A stretch of DNA of 36,037 nucleotides from the NCBI GenBank assembly GCA_016713535.1, contig JADJOY010000054.1:1-36037 (forward strand), given 5' to 3'. Below, piece after piece: positions 26,775 to 35,294 of the stretch. The translations under genes were made by a program, and so were the position numbers. The notes under the pieces are model-generated. The model did not search any database and had not been told where the DNA came from. It was given only the letters and a program-made list of their open reading frames with translations. The stretch is from Deltaproteobacteria bacterium (GTDB lineage: Bacteria; JADJOY01). The number at the start of each line of letters is the position of its first letter. The first letter of the stretch is position 1.

Positions 26775-27038
26775 TCAGGCGCGCTCGAGCACGCCGCGCT
26801 CGACGAGCGCTCGGAGCACGAGCAGGGTGTCTTCCTCGTCGAGCGGGGATTCGCCGACGATCTCGCCGAGCGGCATGCCGGACGACGTGGTTCCGCACAG
26901 GCGGAGCACCGCTTGCTCGGCCGGCGCGAGCGCCGGAGCGTGCGCGGTGGGCGGGTTGTGCCGGAACGTTCGGGCCGCGCCGCCCAGCGATTGGAAGAGA
27001 GAGACGACGCGGCTCAGGCGCTGCAGGGTGTCGTTCAT
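26775..27038 (-). CDS. Small winged-helix-like protein
   Basis: 87 residues from ATG 27038 (MNDTLQRLSRVVSLFQSLGG). The second half, APAEQAVLRLCG then LGEIVGESPLDEEDTLLVLRALVERGVLERA, has the layout of a small winged-helix module as in the DUF4388/PatA-type C-termini: a helix, a Glu-rich turn, then a recognition helix ending RGVLE. The same C-terminal layout occurs in the proteins at 30075 and 34637 (RGVIS, QGVIR), so this may be a distant relative. It sits 51 bases upstream of the AlkC gene, possibly co-transcribed. No DNA target is known. Confidence 0.55.
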   Translation of the reverse strand: MNDTLQRLSRVVSLFQSLGGAARTFRHNPPTAHAPALAPAEQAVLRLCGTTSSGMPLGEIVGESPLDEEDTLLVLRALVERGVLERA

Positions 27039-27144
27039 CGTGGGCTCTCGGGTGGTCTCGTGGTTTTGCGCCGAGAGCTTGCCGAGCCGAGTTGAAGATC
27101 GCGTGACGCGGCGGTAGCAAATCGCCGCCGCGGGGATCGAAGGG

Positions 27145-27212
27145 CTGGAGGGTCGTCGCTTCGTCGACGACCCCAGGGCACCGTGGCGACCGACGAAGCG
27201 ACGACCCTCCAG
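27145..27212 (-). terminator. 22-bp perfect inverted repeat after the glycosyltransferase
   Basis: Bases 27145-27166 and 27191-27212 are perfect inverted copies (arm begins CTGGAGGGTCGTCGC) around a 24-base spacer. The structure begins 14 bases after the stop of the minus-strand glycosyltransferase. A stem this long without mismatch can end transcription or protect the RNA end; it lacks a T-run. Confidence 0.6.
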
Positions 27213-27226
27213 CGACGCGACGCCGG

Positions 27227-28468
27227 TTACGAACCGGGTCTCTTCGCGCCGAGCGGCTCGAACGCGGCGAGGAGGCGCGCGGCCACGGCGGGCCAGGCGA
27301 AGCGCGCGTGCACGGCTGCGCGCGCGGCGTCGCCGAGAGCGCGTCCGCGATCGGCCCGGGCGAGCGTGCGCACGATCGCCTCGCCCAGCGCGCGCGCGTC
27401 GCCCGGCGGCACCAGCACACCGCTCAGGCCGCTCTCGATCTTCTCGGGGATCCCGCCGGCCGCGCTCGCCACGATCGGCAGGCCGTGGGCCATCGCCTCC
27501 TGGGTGACGATCGACGTGCCCTCGAAGAGCGTGGGATGAACGAAGAGGTCGGCGAGGGGGTAGAGGTTGTGGAGCTCGGGATCGCTGACCTGGCCGACGA
27601 ACTGGACGTGGTCGCCGAGTCCGGCCTCGGCGGCGGCTCGTTCGAGCGCAGCGCCCTGGCTGCCGGTCCCGGCGACGACCCAGCGCCACCCGGCAGGCAG
27701 CACCTCGCGGATCGCCGCGAACGCCTCGACCGCGACGTGGAACCCCTTGTTGCGCTCGAGCCGCGACACGCTGAGAACGAGCGGCCGATCGGCCTCCACG
27801 CCGAGGCGCTCGCGCCAGCGCCGCGCCATCGCTTCGTTGCGGAGCGACGCGAGGTGCGCCAGGTCCGTGCCGACCGGCACCACCGCCCACGCCCGCGGCG
27901 CGAAGCCGAGAAGGCGCTCCGACTCGGCGCGCGCCGCCTCGTCCGTCGCGACCACCAGCGCCGCGCGCCGCGAGGCGCTGCGGATCCCCGCGCGAAACGG
28001 CGTGTAGAGCGCATGCTTCGTCGCGCTCGTCGACTTGAACTCCTCCATGCCTTGGTTGATGACCGCGAGCGCCGGAACGCCGCCGGGGGCACGCCCGATG
28101 CGCCGCGCGATCCCCCACCCCGCGAGGCCCTGCGCGTAGACGACGTCGAACGGCTTCTCGGCGTGGCGCGCCAGCACCGCCGCCGCGGCGGCGTGGGAGA
28201 ACAAGAAGTAGTTGCTGATGCGATCGAGGATCACGCGGCCCTTGCGCTGGCCCAGGCCGGGGATCGTCGCGTGGCGCACGAAGTGAACCGCGCCGGACGC
28301 GAGCGGCAGCGCCTCGGTGGCCGCGCGTTCGTGGTCGGGCGGTTCGCAGGAGAGCTCGACCTCGGCGCCCGCCGCGCTCACGTGGATCGCCACGTCCGCG
28401 GCGTAGCGCTGCAGCCCGCCGTGGAAGTGAAATGGCGCCGAGAAGCGAGTGAGGAGGGCGATTCGCAT
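27227..28468 (-). CDS. GT4-family glycosyltransferase
   Basis: 413 residues from ATG 28468 (MRIALLTRFSAPFHFHGGLQRYAADVA); the upstream ribosome site is weak, but the start matches the family's usual N-terminus. It has the two Rossmann domains of a GT-B enzyme: the N-terminal acceptor domain with the GGLQRYA loop, and the C-terminal donor domain from about residue 215 (RPLVLSVSRLERNKGFHVAVEAF, HVQFVGQVSDPELHNLYPLADLFVHPTLFEGTSIVTQEAMAHGLPIVAS). The E-x7-E donor motif is present (FEGTSIVTQE). Such enzymes transfer a sugar from an NDP- or lipid-linked donor to lipid, LPS-core or exopolysaccharide acceptors. No other polysaccharide genes are nearby, so the product is unknown. It is a single-gene unit closed by the inverted repeat at 27145-27212. 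Confidence 0.85.
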   Translation of the reverse strand: MRIALLTRFSAPFHFHGGLQRYAADVAIHVSAAGAEVELSCEPPDHERAATEALPLASGAVHFVRHATIPGLGQRKGRVILDRISNYFLFSHAAAAAVLARHAEKPFDVVYAQGLAGWGIARRIGRAPGGVPALAVINQGMEEFKSTSATKHALYTPFRAGIRSASRRAALVVATDEAARAESERLLGFAPRAWAVVPVGTDLAHLASLRNEAMARRWRERLGVEADRPLVLSVSRLERNKGFHVAVEAFAAIREVLPAGWRWVVAGTGSQGAALERAAAEAGLGDHVQFVGQVSDPELHNLYPLADLFVHPTLFEGTSIVTQEAMAHGLPIVASAAGGIPEKIESGLSGVLVPPGDARALGEAIVRTLARADRGRALGDAARAAVHARFAWPAVAARLLAAFEPLGAKRPGS

Positions 28469-29001
28469 CGGAGGGGCCGCGAGCGTGACCCGAGCCGAGG
28501 TCACGCGGTGGGAGTGACGCGCTCGACCATGGTCCGCCCGCGGGGTGGATGTCCACCGGGAAGAATCGACGGTGTTGCCGGCACGTCCACGCGCTGCGAC
28601 CCGATCGTTACCCGCGTCGGCCAACGTCGATCTCGACCCGGTCGACCGATCTCCCTGACCAGCGTCCACGCCCGTACCGCGTGCTTCGCCGCGGCGCGAC
28701 CTCGGCCTGAATCATCGGCCCACGATGAGCGCGATCGTCCGGAGGGCGGGGCTCCTGTCCCACCGGGACTTCACGGAGCGGTGGAGCCGGCGCCGCCAGC
28801 CGATCGCTCCAGACCTGGGCCGCACGTCCAGCTTTGCCCCGGGGTCGGAGTCGCCGGAGCGGGATCCGATCCAGGATCGCAGCTCGCCGGGCTGCCAGGG
28901 CGGAACCCGTTACGTCGTCACCATCGAATCTTCACCAGGGCTTCACCTGCACCCGGTACGGTTCTCCCGAACACGTGCAGCGTCGGATCGGGAGAGGCGT
29001 C
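28469..29001. other. Divergent intergenic region
   Basis: About 530 bases lie between the divergent glycosyltransferase and HEAT-repeat genes. Open frames have shadow-type composition and no start with a ribosome site. It must carry both promoters, but no motif stands out. Confidence 0.4.
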
Positions 29002-29460
29002 ATGGAAGAGAGAACGAATCGGCCGGAGCGGGTGGCCAGCGTCGACAGGCTCGCCTTCGGCCTGGTCGTGGCGCTCGGTAGTAACGACGCCGGCCGTCGA
29101 AAGCGAGCCGCCGATCGGTTGTGGCAGCTCGGGCCGCGGGCGGTCCGGCGCGCGGTCGGCCCGCTGCTCGCGCTGCTCGACGACGACGATCGCGAGGTGA
29201 GCATCGCCGCCGGGTTGAGCCTGTTCAGCGCGGCACCGTTGCCCGATGAGTACGTGCCCGCGCTCATGAGGCTGCTGCTGAACCGGCGGCCCGAGGTCCG
29301 CGGCTGGAGTGCTTCGTTGCTCGGTGACTTCGCGACGGCTCGGGTCGTCGTCGCCCGCACGCTCGAGACGCTGGCGCACCACGACCCGAGCGCGGAGGTC
29401 CGCTGGCGAGCGACCACGGCGCTCGCAGCCCTGGCGGACCGATCCGAGCGCCCGTCGTGA
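29002..29460 (+). CDS. HEAT-repeat protein
   Basis: 152 residues; ATG 29002 has a GGAGAGG ribosome site. The sequence is a run of about four HEAT-type helical pairs with the usual Asp-x-x-x-x-V-R turns: NDAGRRKRAADRLWQLGPRAVRRAV, DDDDREVSIAAGLSLFSAA, NRRPEVRGWSASLLGDFA and HHDPSAEVRWRATTALAALA. Such short scaffolds usually bind other proteins; a related layout occurs in phycocyanobilin-lyase-like and PBS-lyase repeat proteins. It overlaps the next gene in a GTGA arrangement, so the two are co-translated. Confidence 0.75.
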   Translation: MEERTNRPERVASVDRLAFGLVVALGSNDAGRRKRAADRLWQLGPRAVRRAVGPLLALLDDDDREVSIAAGLSLFSAAPLPDEYVPALMRLLLNRRPEVRGWSASLLGDFATARVVVARTLETLAHHDPSAEVRWRATTALAALADRSERPS

Positions 29461-29663
29461 TCGAGAAGCAGACGCCCGACGACCGCCGTCCGTCGCCGCG
29501 CTGCCCGTCGTGCGGCGGCGCCGATCTCGGCAAGTACTCGCGGATCCCAGCGCGTCTCCGTCCCCACGATCGCCCGGCTCGCATCGAAGGCTGGATCTGC
29601 CGGACGTGCGGACATCGCACCACCAGCGAGTCAGCACCCGAACGCGAGCGGCCGGTCGGTTGA
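29457..29663 (+). CDS. Small zinc-ribbon protein
   Basis: 68 residues from GTG 29457, overlapping the HEAT gene stop. Two CxxC knuckles (Cys16/Cys19 in CPSC and Cys48/Cys51 in CRTC) form a zinc ribbon with SCGGADLGKYSRIPARL between them. Possible roles are nucleic-acid or protein binding; the partner is probably the coupled HEAT protein. No family more specific than zinc ribbon is recognised. Confidence 0.7.
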   Translation: MIEKQTPDDRRPSPRCPSCGGADLGKYSRIPARLRPHDRPARIEGWICRTCGHRTTSESAPERERPVG

Positions 29664-29730
29664 CCTGAGCTCGGGGGTCGACCGGCCCGTCGCCGCCCGC
29701 GTGGTCAGCGGTCGCGCGCGGAGCTCGAGC

Positions 29731-29775
29731 GACCGGGCGTCGTGGATGAGGCCGGTCGGAGGGACGCTCCCGGTC
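29731..29775 (-). terminator. Hairpin overlapping the stop of the three-helix-bundle gene
   Basis: GACCGGG (29731-29737) pairs with CCCGGTC (29769-29775) and extends by CGTC/GACG after a 2-base bulge, giving 11 pairs. It overlaps the TGA of the minus-strand gene at 29774 and lies between convergent genes. No T-run is visible, so a terminator role is tentative. Confidence 0.35.
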
Positions 29776-30007
29776 AGCTCTCGCCTTGGTCGCGATCGCG
29801 GAGAGCGAAGTCGCGCAGCCGGGTGCGTGCGTGGCGGTAGCTGAGGATGGGGACGAAGAGCTGGATCCGAGCGGCTCGGAACGGCTCGAGGCTCTCTTCG
29901 AACACGGCCCGGATCGTCGCGTCGTCCACGACGCCGGCGAACTCGGTGAAAAGCCGGCTCAGCTCGCCGTCGGCCTTGGAGCGCCCCAGGGATCTGTCAC
30001 CAGACAT
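29774..30007 (-). CDS. Small three-helix-bundle dimerization-domain protein (paralogue)
   Basis: 77 residues; ATG 30007 has GGAGGG upstream, preferred over the in-frame ATG at 30046. The segment ELSRLFTEFAGVVDDATIRAVFEESLEPFRAARIQLFVPILSYRHARTRLRDF matches residues 45-97 of the protein at 2283-2660. It appears to lack only the low-complexity N-terminus of that copy. No catalytic residues are evident; dimerization or scaffold function is inferred from the family name I recall. It lies 67 bases downstream of the small YHxSLH-type gene on the same strand, so the two may be one operon. Confidence 0.72.
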   Translation of the reverse strand: MSGDRSLGRSKADGELSRLFTEFAGVVDDATIRAVFEESLEPFRAARIQLFVPILSYRHARTRLRDFALRDRDQGES

Positions 30008-30074
30008 CGTTCCCTCCGCTACTGCTCGTCGTCTGCTTGCGATCAACCCGGCGCCGTCGTCGTGCAGGTCGCGA

Positions 30075-30353
30075 TCACAGGGACGCCCGTAGGAGGCGCG
30101 AGATGACGCCGCGGACCGCGAGGTCGCGCAGGGTCCGGACCACTTCGCCGGGGTGCAACGCGCAGCGCCGGATCACCTGCTCGACCGTTGCGGCGCCGTC
30201 GATCGCGCGCAGCACCGCGAGCTCGGCGTGCCGCAGCTCGTCGAGGACGTCGTGGTGCAGGCTCTCGTGGTACGTCGCGCCCCACCCACCGAGCGCAGCA
30301 ACGTCGGCCTCGAGCTCGGGGGCGCCATGCAGGATGTCGAGCGGAGCGGACAC
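30075..30353 (-). CDS. Small winged-helix-like protein with LGGxGAxYHxSLHxD motif
   Basis: 92 residues from GTG 30353, ribosome site GGAG eight bases upstream. It is clearly homologous to the protein at 34637-34918: both start at GTG-TCC-GCT and share LGGxGAxYHxSLHxD (residues 21-35), then AVLRA, an alanine-rich ATVxQV helix, and a terminal RxLxxRGVI. The second half has a helix-turn-helix or winged-helix look. The conserved Tyr-His-x-Ser-Leu-His-x-Asp could bind a metal or contact a partner; this is inference. I know no named family for it. It precedes the three-helix-bundle gene on the same strand. Confidence 0.65.
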   Translation of the reverse strand: MSAPLDILHGAPELEADVAALGGWGATYHESLHHDVLDELRHAELAVLRAIDGAATVEQVIRRCALHPGEVVRTLRDLAVRGVISRLLRASL

Positions 30354-30610
30354 CTTCGTCTCCGATGTGATTCACGAGGCGCGTGACCCCCGCCGTAGCT
30401 CCCCCGGCGGAGCCTGCTCGGCCAGGCCGGGGCGGGCCGGTCGCGAGTCCGGGAACGACCACGCACAGGATGGCCAGCGCGTGTTTCGGATCGCTGGAGC
30501 CGGTGTGCCGATTTGGCGGCGGCGTGGCTGCTCGGTCGTCGGGCGCGGCCTTGCACCAGCCGCCCGGTCGCGCGCAAACGAACGCCTGCAGGTACACGGG
30601 CTCGCCCGCC
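30354..30610. other. Gap with a possible C-terminal extension of the PHP lipoprotein
   Basis: A frame immediately after the PHP gene's stop, entered by removing one C of the CCC run at 30612-30614, reads REAGEPVYLQAFVCARPGGWC with high GC3 down to about 30538. Beyond that coding signal fades. This could be the true end of that protein; otherwise the gap holds nothing recognisable. Confidence 0.3.
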
Positions 30611-33600
30611 TCACGGGAACTTGCGCGACTCGATCGTCGCGGGTGGCGATGCGCCCTGGCGGCCGTGGATCTGGTCGAGCGCGAGCTGCCACTGGACGAA
30701 GTCCTTGACCGCGAGCGCGCCGCCGAGCAGGTCGTCGGGCGGCAGCTCGAGGCTCTTGCAGGCGCAGTCCTCGGAACGGCTCGCGCCCTCGCACTGCGCG
30801 AGCTTGAAGCGGCCGTTCGCCGGCGGGCGCCCCGGCGCGGTGAAGCGTCCATCGCCGTCCACGTCGACGAAGATGGGATTCGTCAGAGCGTAGGGCGGGA
30901 TGTTGAACGTGCGGGGCAACCCGTTGCTCAGGAACAGGCTCGGGACGATCGACGAGAACGCGTCGGAGAGCGGATCCCCGGACGGCTCGACGGTGGGGAA
31001 GTTCACGGGGAAGAGGTCGTCGTCGCCGAGGGCCACGACCACGAAGTACGTGTCGCGTGCGCGGCGGTCGTTGACCGCGGCGTCACGCACGTCCACGGTG
31101 ACCCGGTCGCGGAACTTGTACGTGGTCGGATTCGGCCTCGGCACGGAGCGTTCGGCGATCAGCTCACCGTTGGCGTAGATCTCGACGCGGTCGATCTGGA
31201 ACCAGTCGGGCCCCTGGACGTCGATGTCGAGGTCGACGATGCCGTCGGTTCGCGTGATCGTGTCGCCGATCCGCGCGTCGCCGATCCGGAACCGCACGAG
31301 CGGCCCGAAGCCGAGCGCGACGCGTCCCGAGGCGACGGTCTTCGCGACGTCGATCTCGTCGATCGCGCCGGGCAGATCGGAACCGAGCTCGACCCAGCTC
31401 GCGCCCTTGCCGCTGTCGCTGCAGCCGTGGCTGTCGGAGTTCGCGAGCGCGGTCGGGCTCGCGCCCAGGTTCAGGACCGCGAAGAAGTCGTCGACACCGC
31501 CCTGGTTCGAGCCCGAGTCGTCGAGGGCCAGTAGGTCTCCCGACGTGAGCAGCCGCCGCTGCTCGTCGGCGGTGCGCTCGAGGACCCGATACAGGGTGGG
31601 CGGCGGGAGCGGCTCGGTCTGCCCGGGCGCCACCGGTGGCACCTCCTCGATCGTGGGAGTGCGGATCTGCTCCAGGCGCTTTCCGTTCACGGCTTCCATC
31701 GCCACGAAGCAATCGATGCAGAAGTTCTCCTTCTTGACCGGGCCGAAGAACGAGCTGCGGACGATCGGGTTGCCGAGGGTGATGAAGTTGTCGGAGCACA
31801 GCACCCCGGTTCCCTGATCGAACCCGAACTGGCTGAAGTAGCCGGTGCTGCTCGAGCGTGGGTGATTCGCCACGGTCACCGTGCGATCCGGGCCGTACTT
31901 GCCGAGCGAGCGCAGCGTCTCGAAGATCTGCGGCGGCGCGAGTCCCAGCCACCGAGGCGCGCCGTTCGCCGCCTTGGATTGGTCCTGGTGAGCCGGGAAG
32001 CCGTTGTAGTGCCCTGCCTCCACCGTGGTCAGCTCGTCTCCCACGAGCGTCGAGATCCACGGACGCAGGTCGAGCTCGTCGATGTAGGGCCAATAGTTGG
32101 TGATGTAGTCGTGGTCGGTGGCGGCGAGCAGGTCGAGGCCTGCGCGGCGTGGCCCTTGACGCGGTCGATCTTCGGGCAGCTCGCGTCGTGGCTCGATTCC
32201 GAGTGGACGTGGAAGTCGGCGGTGATCCAGCCGGTCGAGTCCACGGCCCGCGCGATCGTGAGGACCACGAGCTTCTCGAGGCCCGCCTCCGCGGTCACGT
32301 CGCGCTGGTCGATCGAGTACTCGTAGCCGCGCGACGCGTGGACGCGGTAGCGCCCCGGCTCGAGCTCGAACACCGCGCGCCCGTCGGTGGTGTAGCGGTA
32401 GGCGGCGACGAACTCGAGGTCGGCCCGCGCCGGATCGGCCGTCTGCGGTTCGTAGATCGCGCCGTCCCTCGGCAGACGCGAGAGTGGCAGGCTGCCCTCA
32501 CCGAAGCGCGCCCACGGGATGCCGTGACCGTCGAGCTCGGTGAGGGTGATCTTGGAGGGCAAGCCGGCGCCGGCGCGTCCAGCGTCGCGAACCTCGACGC
32601 GCACCTTGCCGGAACGGGGCACGACGACCGAGGCGGGCGTCCGCTGCCCGGCCACGACCTCGACCGGCACGAGCGGCGACCGTCCGCGTCCGCTCGAGAC
32701 GCCGACCAGCACGTAGTGTCCGGGGACGATCGTGCCTTCGAAGGAGCCGTCCGGGATCCCGTCCGCGAGGCGCACGTCCGTCTGGAACTGCGACACCGGG
32801 AAGCCGAGGTCGCGCCAATCGAGCGTCGAGAGGTCGCGCAGGTCGCCGCGCGCGTCGCGGGGGTGATCGAACACCAGCACCCGCGCTCCGCTCAGCGCCG
32901 TGCCGGAGGCCTCCTCGACCACCCGTCCGGCCAGGACCCCCGTCGTGAGCCCGCGGACCTCGTTGACCACGTCGAGTACCGACGCGACGTCCCCCTCGCC
33001 GACGAGGAAGTAGCGCTCGTAGGTGATCGCGTCGCCCGGCTGGCCGGCGGCCGGAGACGGGCTGCGCCCGGCCGCGTCGCGCACGTCCAGCGACGAGGCG
33101 TAGAAGGCCGGCGCCACGTCGCCCGCGACCAGCGGGATGGTCAAGGTGCCACGGGGAGTGGTCATGCCGTACGAGATGCGCTTGCCCACGCCCGCGAAGA
33201 AGGGTCCGGTGAGCGGGTCCTCGAACGTGTTGCGGAACGGCGCCGCCTCGTTCCAGTAGCGGTCCGGCGTCGGATTCGCCGCCGGCTGGAGCTGTGCCGA
33301 GAACGCGTCGAAGCCGAACGACGGCGAGAAGAGATCGGTCTTGCCACCGAAGAGCGCGATGTCGCCGAAGGTCTGGCCGAGGAGGATCGGCACCAGCACC
33401 TTGAGCGGCCCCGGTGAGTAGGTCACCGTGAACGAACGCTCGGGGACGAACTCGGTCTTGGCCTCGGCGCCGTAGCGGACCTCGGTGCGAATCGTGAGGT
33501 AGCGTTTACCCGGCTCGAGGATGTAGTCGTGGACGATGCGGACGTCCGAGGTCTGGAGATCGAGCGGGATCAGGTCGGTGATCGCGAGGTACGGCACGAG

Positions 33601-34080
33601 CGCCGCCTCGACGCGCACGATGGCTCGCTGGTCCGCGCCGTCGCCGCCGGCCGCGAGCACCTTCACGCTGGAGGCGATCGGCTGCGTCGAGCCCGTGAGC
33701 TGCTCGGGCTCGTCGGGACGCTGGACGCGGATGTCGACCACCGGGAAGATCTCGCCCAGCTCGTCCCGGCCATCGGCCGGCCTGGCGTCGGGTCGCTGGA
33801 GGTCCGCGTCGACCAGCCCGCCGCCGTAGAGGTTGGGGCCGGCCGACTCGAACGCGCCGACCACCGCGAGCCGGATCTGGTCGTTCTCCAGCATGAAGTC
33901 GCCGACCGCCGCGGTGGCGGTCGCGCCGCCGATGAGCTGGTTGCGATCGGTGACCTGGAACGCGCGCGCGAACGGCGCTCGCCTCCCGATCGCCGAGCCG
34001 CCACCCGACGAACAGCCGATGGAGGCGACCAGGACGACTGCCAGAGCGCTGACGAACGTGGCGGAGCGAGCCCGAGCCAT
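30611..34080 (-). CDS. PHP-domain metallohydrolase lipoprotein (CehA/McbA-like), one frameshift
   Basis: ATG 34080 starts MARARSATFVSALAVVLVASIGC, a lipoprotein signal (Cys23). The N-terminal ~600 residues are beta-rich, with a carboxypeptidase-regulatory-like segment (GVLAGRVVEEASGTALSGARVLVFDHPRD). The PHP metallohydrolase core then begins: WITADFHVHSESSHDAS (His-x-His). The frame changes at about 32145; the expected DHDYITNYWPYIDELDL follows in the new frame, then GDELTTVEAGHYNGFPAH and ANHPRSSSTGY, with ANSDSHG further on. Total length is one base short of a multiple of three, so one missing G is likely; repaired it has about 1,156 residues. Such CehA/McbA-type enzymes are metal-dependent phosphoesterases or carbamate hydrolases. 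The exported location and large N-terminus suggest an envelope enzyme of unknown substrate. Confidence 0.78.
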
Positions 34081-34376
34081 GGCGCGGATCCCCCTCGGAG
34101 GAGGTCGAGTGAGCCGCGGGCCGAACGGGGCGCCGCCGGAACCCGTGACCTTTCCACCTTCGTGCAACGGTTTCGTGGCGCGCGCGGAAACTCTCGGCGC
34201 GCGTCTCGTCGTCCGGCCGTCACCCGTCGAAGGATCGCGAGTGCGGCCGACCACGGCCCGATGACCGGCTGAGAGGCCGGGCCGGACCCGAGCGAGGCGG
34301 CCACGCGCGATCGGTGACCGCGACCCCCCTCCGCGCCCGGCGGGGCAGGGGGCATCACGGTCCTCATCGCCGCTTC

Positions 34377-34586
34377 CTACCTGGCTCGCGCCTCGCCGGC
34401 GCTGTCCATCCACCGGGCCAGCGCGCGTGCGCAGTCGGCGCACAGGTCGACCGGCCTCCGGCCCAGCGGCGCTTCACCATGCGTGGTCTCGCGATCCGCG
34501 GCCCTGAAGACGACCATGTCCTTCACGCCCCAACCGGCGGCATCGGCATCTCTGCCACATCGATCACAGACGACACGTTTCGCCAT
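34377..34586 (-). CDS. Small zinc-ribbon protein
   Basis: 69 residues; ATG 34586 is preceded by GGAGGTG at ideal spacing. Two CxxC pairs (Cys7/Cys10 in CDRC, Cys49/Cys52 in CADC) bracket a basic, glycine-rich linker, and the C-terminal helix is charged (ARALARWMDSAGEARAR). The zinc ribbon is plain; function is unknown. It lies 50 bases downstream of the YHxSLH-type gene (34637-34918) and is probably co-transcribed. Confidence 0.7.
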   Translation of the reverse strand: MAKRVVCDRCGRDADAAGWGVKDMVVFRAADRETTHGEAPLGRRPVDLCADCARALARWMDSAGEARAR

Positions 34587-34636
34587 CGCGGGGCACCTCC
34601 CGACGTCACGCTTCGGTGCGGCGTCGTCTTCCTGCG

Positions 34637-34918
34637 TCAGTCGACGTTGTGGGCCACCGCTCGGATCACGCCCTGGGCGCTCAGCCGCTGCATTCGTCGT
34701 AAGGCCTCGGCGGGATTCGAGCCACAGACGGCCAGCACCTGGCGGACGGTGGCGAGGCTGGCGGCAGCGCGAAGCACCGCGGCGTCGGCCTCACCCAGCG
34801 TGTGGGCCGGGAGATCGGGATGCAGGCTGTCGTGGTAGAGGGCGCCGGGGCCACCGAGCAGCGCAATGCGGGCCTCGATGTCCACGGCGCCGTCGAAGGA
34901 ATCGTGGGAAGCGGACAC
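34637..34918 (-). CDS. Small winged-helix-like protein with LGGxGAxYHxSLHxD motif (paralogue)
   Basis: 93 residues from GTG 34918, ribosome site GAGGAG eight bases upstream. It carries LGGPGALYHDSLHPD (21-35), then AAVLRAAASLATVRQVLAV and LRRMQRLSAQGVIRAV, co-linear with the protein at 30075-30353. About 40% of positions match by eye, with the central motif nearly identical. The last half resembles a small winged helix. It is divergent from the DksA-type gene across a 376-base gap, so the two may share regulatory DNA. Confidence 0.65.
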   Translation of the reverse strand: MSASHDSFDGAVDIEARIALLGGPGALYHDSLHPDLPAHTLGEADAAVLRAAASLATVRQVLAVCGSNPAEALRRMQRLSAQGVIRAVAHNVD

Positions 34919-35294
34919 GTTCGTTCTCCTCGGTAGGTTCGAATGGCCGTCGGACCGGCGACCAGCCTTCGCCCCCCGGCCATCCCGGCTCGGTCGCCCG
35001 AGCTCCACCGAGGATCGGTGGTGCGTGTTTCGAGTCGTTGAAGTTGCGATGGCTGCGGCGAGGCAATTCGCCTGCACGGCTGCTCGCCGACATCGTCGAC
35101 CCGGTCACTCGAGCCGCCCAGCAGCCACTACCGGGCCGTCATGCGGCTGGACGGATCTCTTCAACGTCCCGCCACACAGGGAGGTTCTCCTGTGTCTTCC
35201 CATCGACAGCGGTCGGGGGCTCGTGACGGTGACCCAGGTATCAGGATCCGGCGAGCCCTCGAACATCGGCGACCGGAGCGGAGGTTCGACGAAG
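34919..35294. other. Divergent intergenic region
   Basis: This 376-base gap between the YHxSLH-type gene (minus) and the DksA/TraR gene (plus) shows no supported gene. Frames open here have shadow composition. It presumably contains both promoters; none is obvious by eye. Confidence 0.4.
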
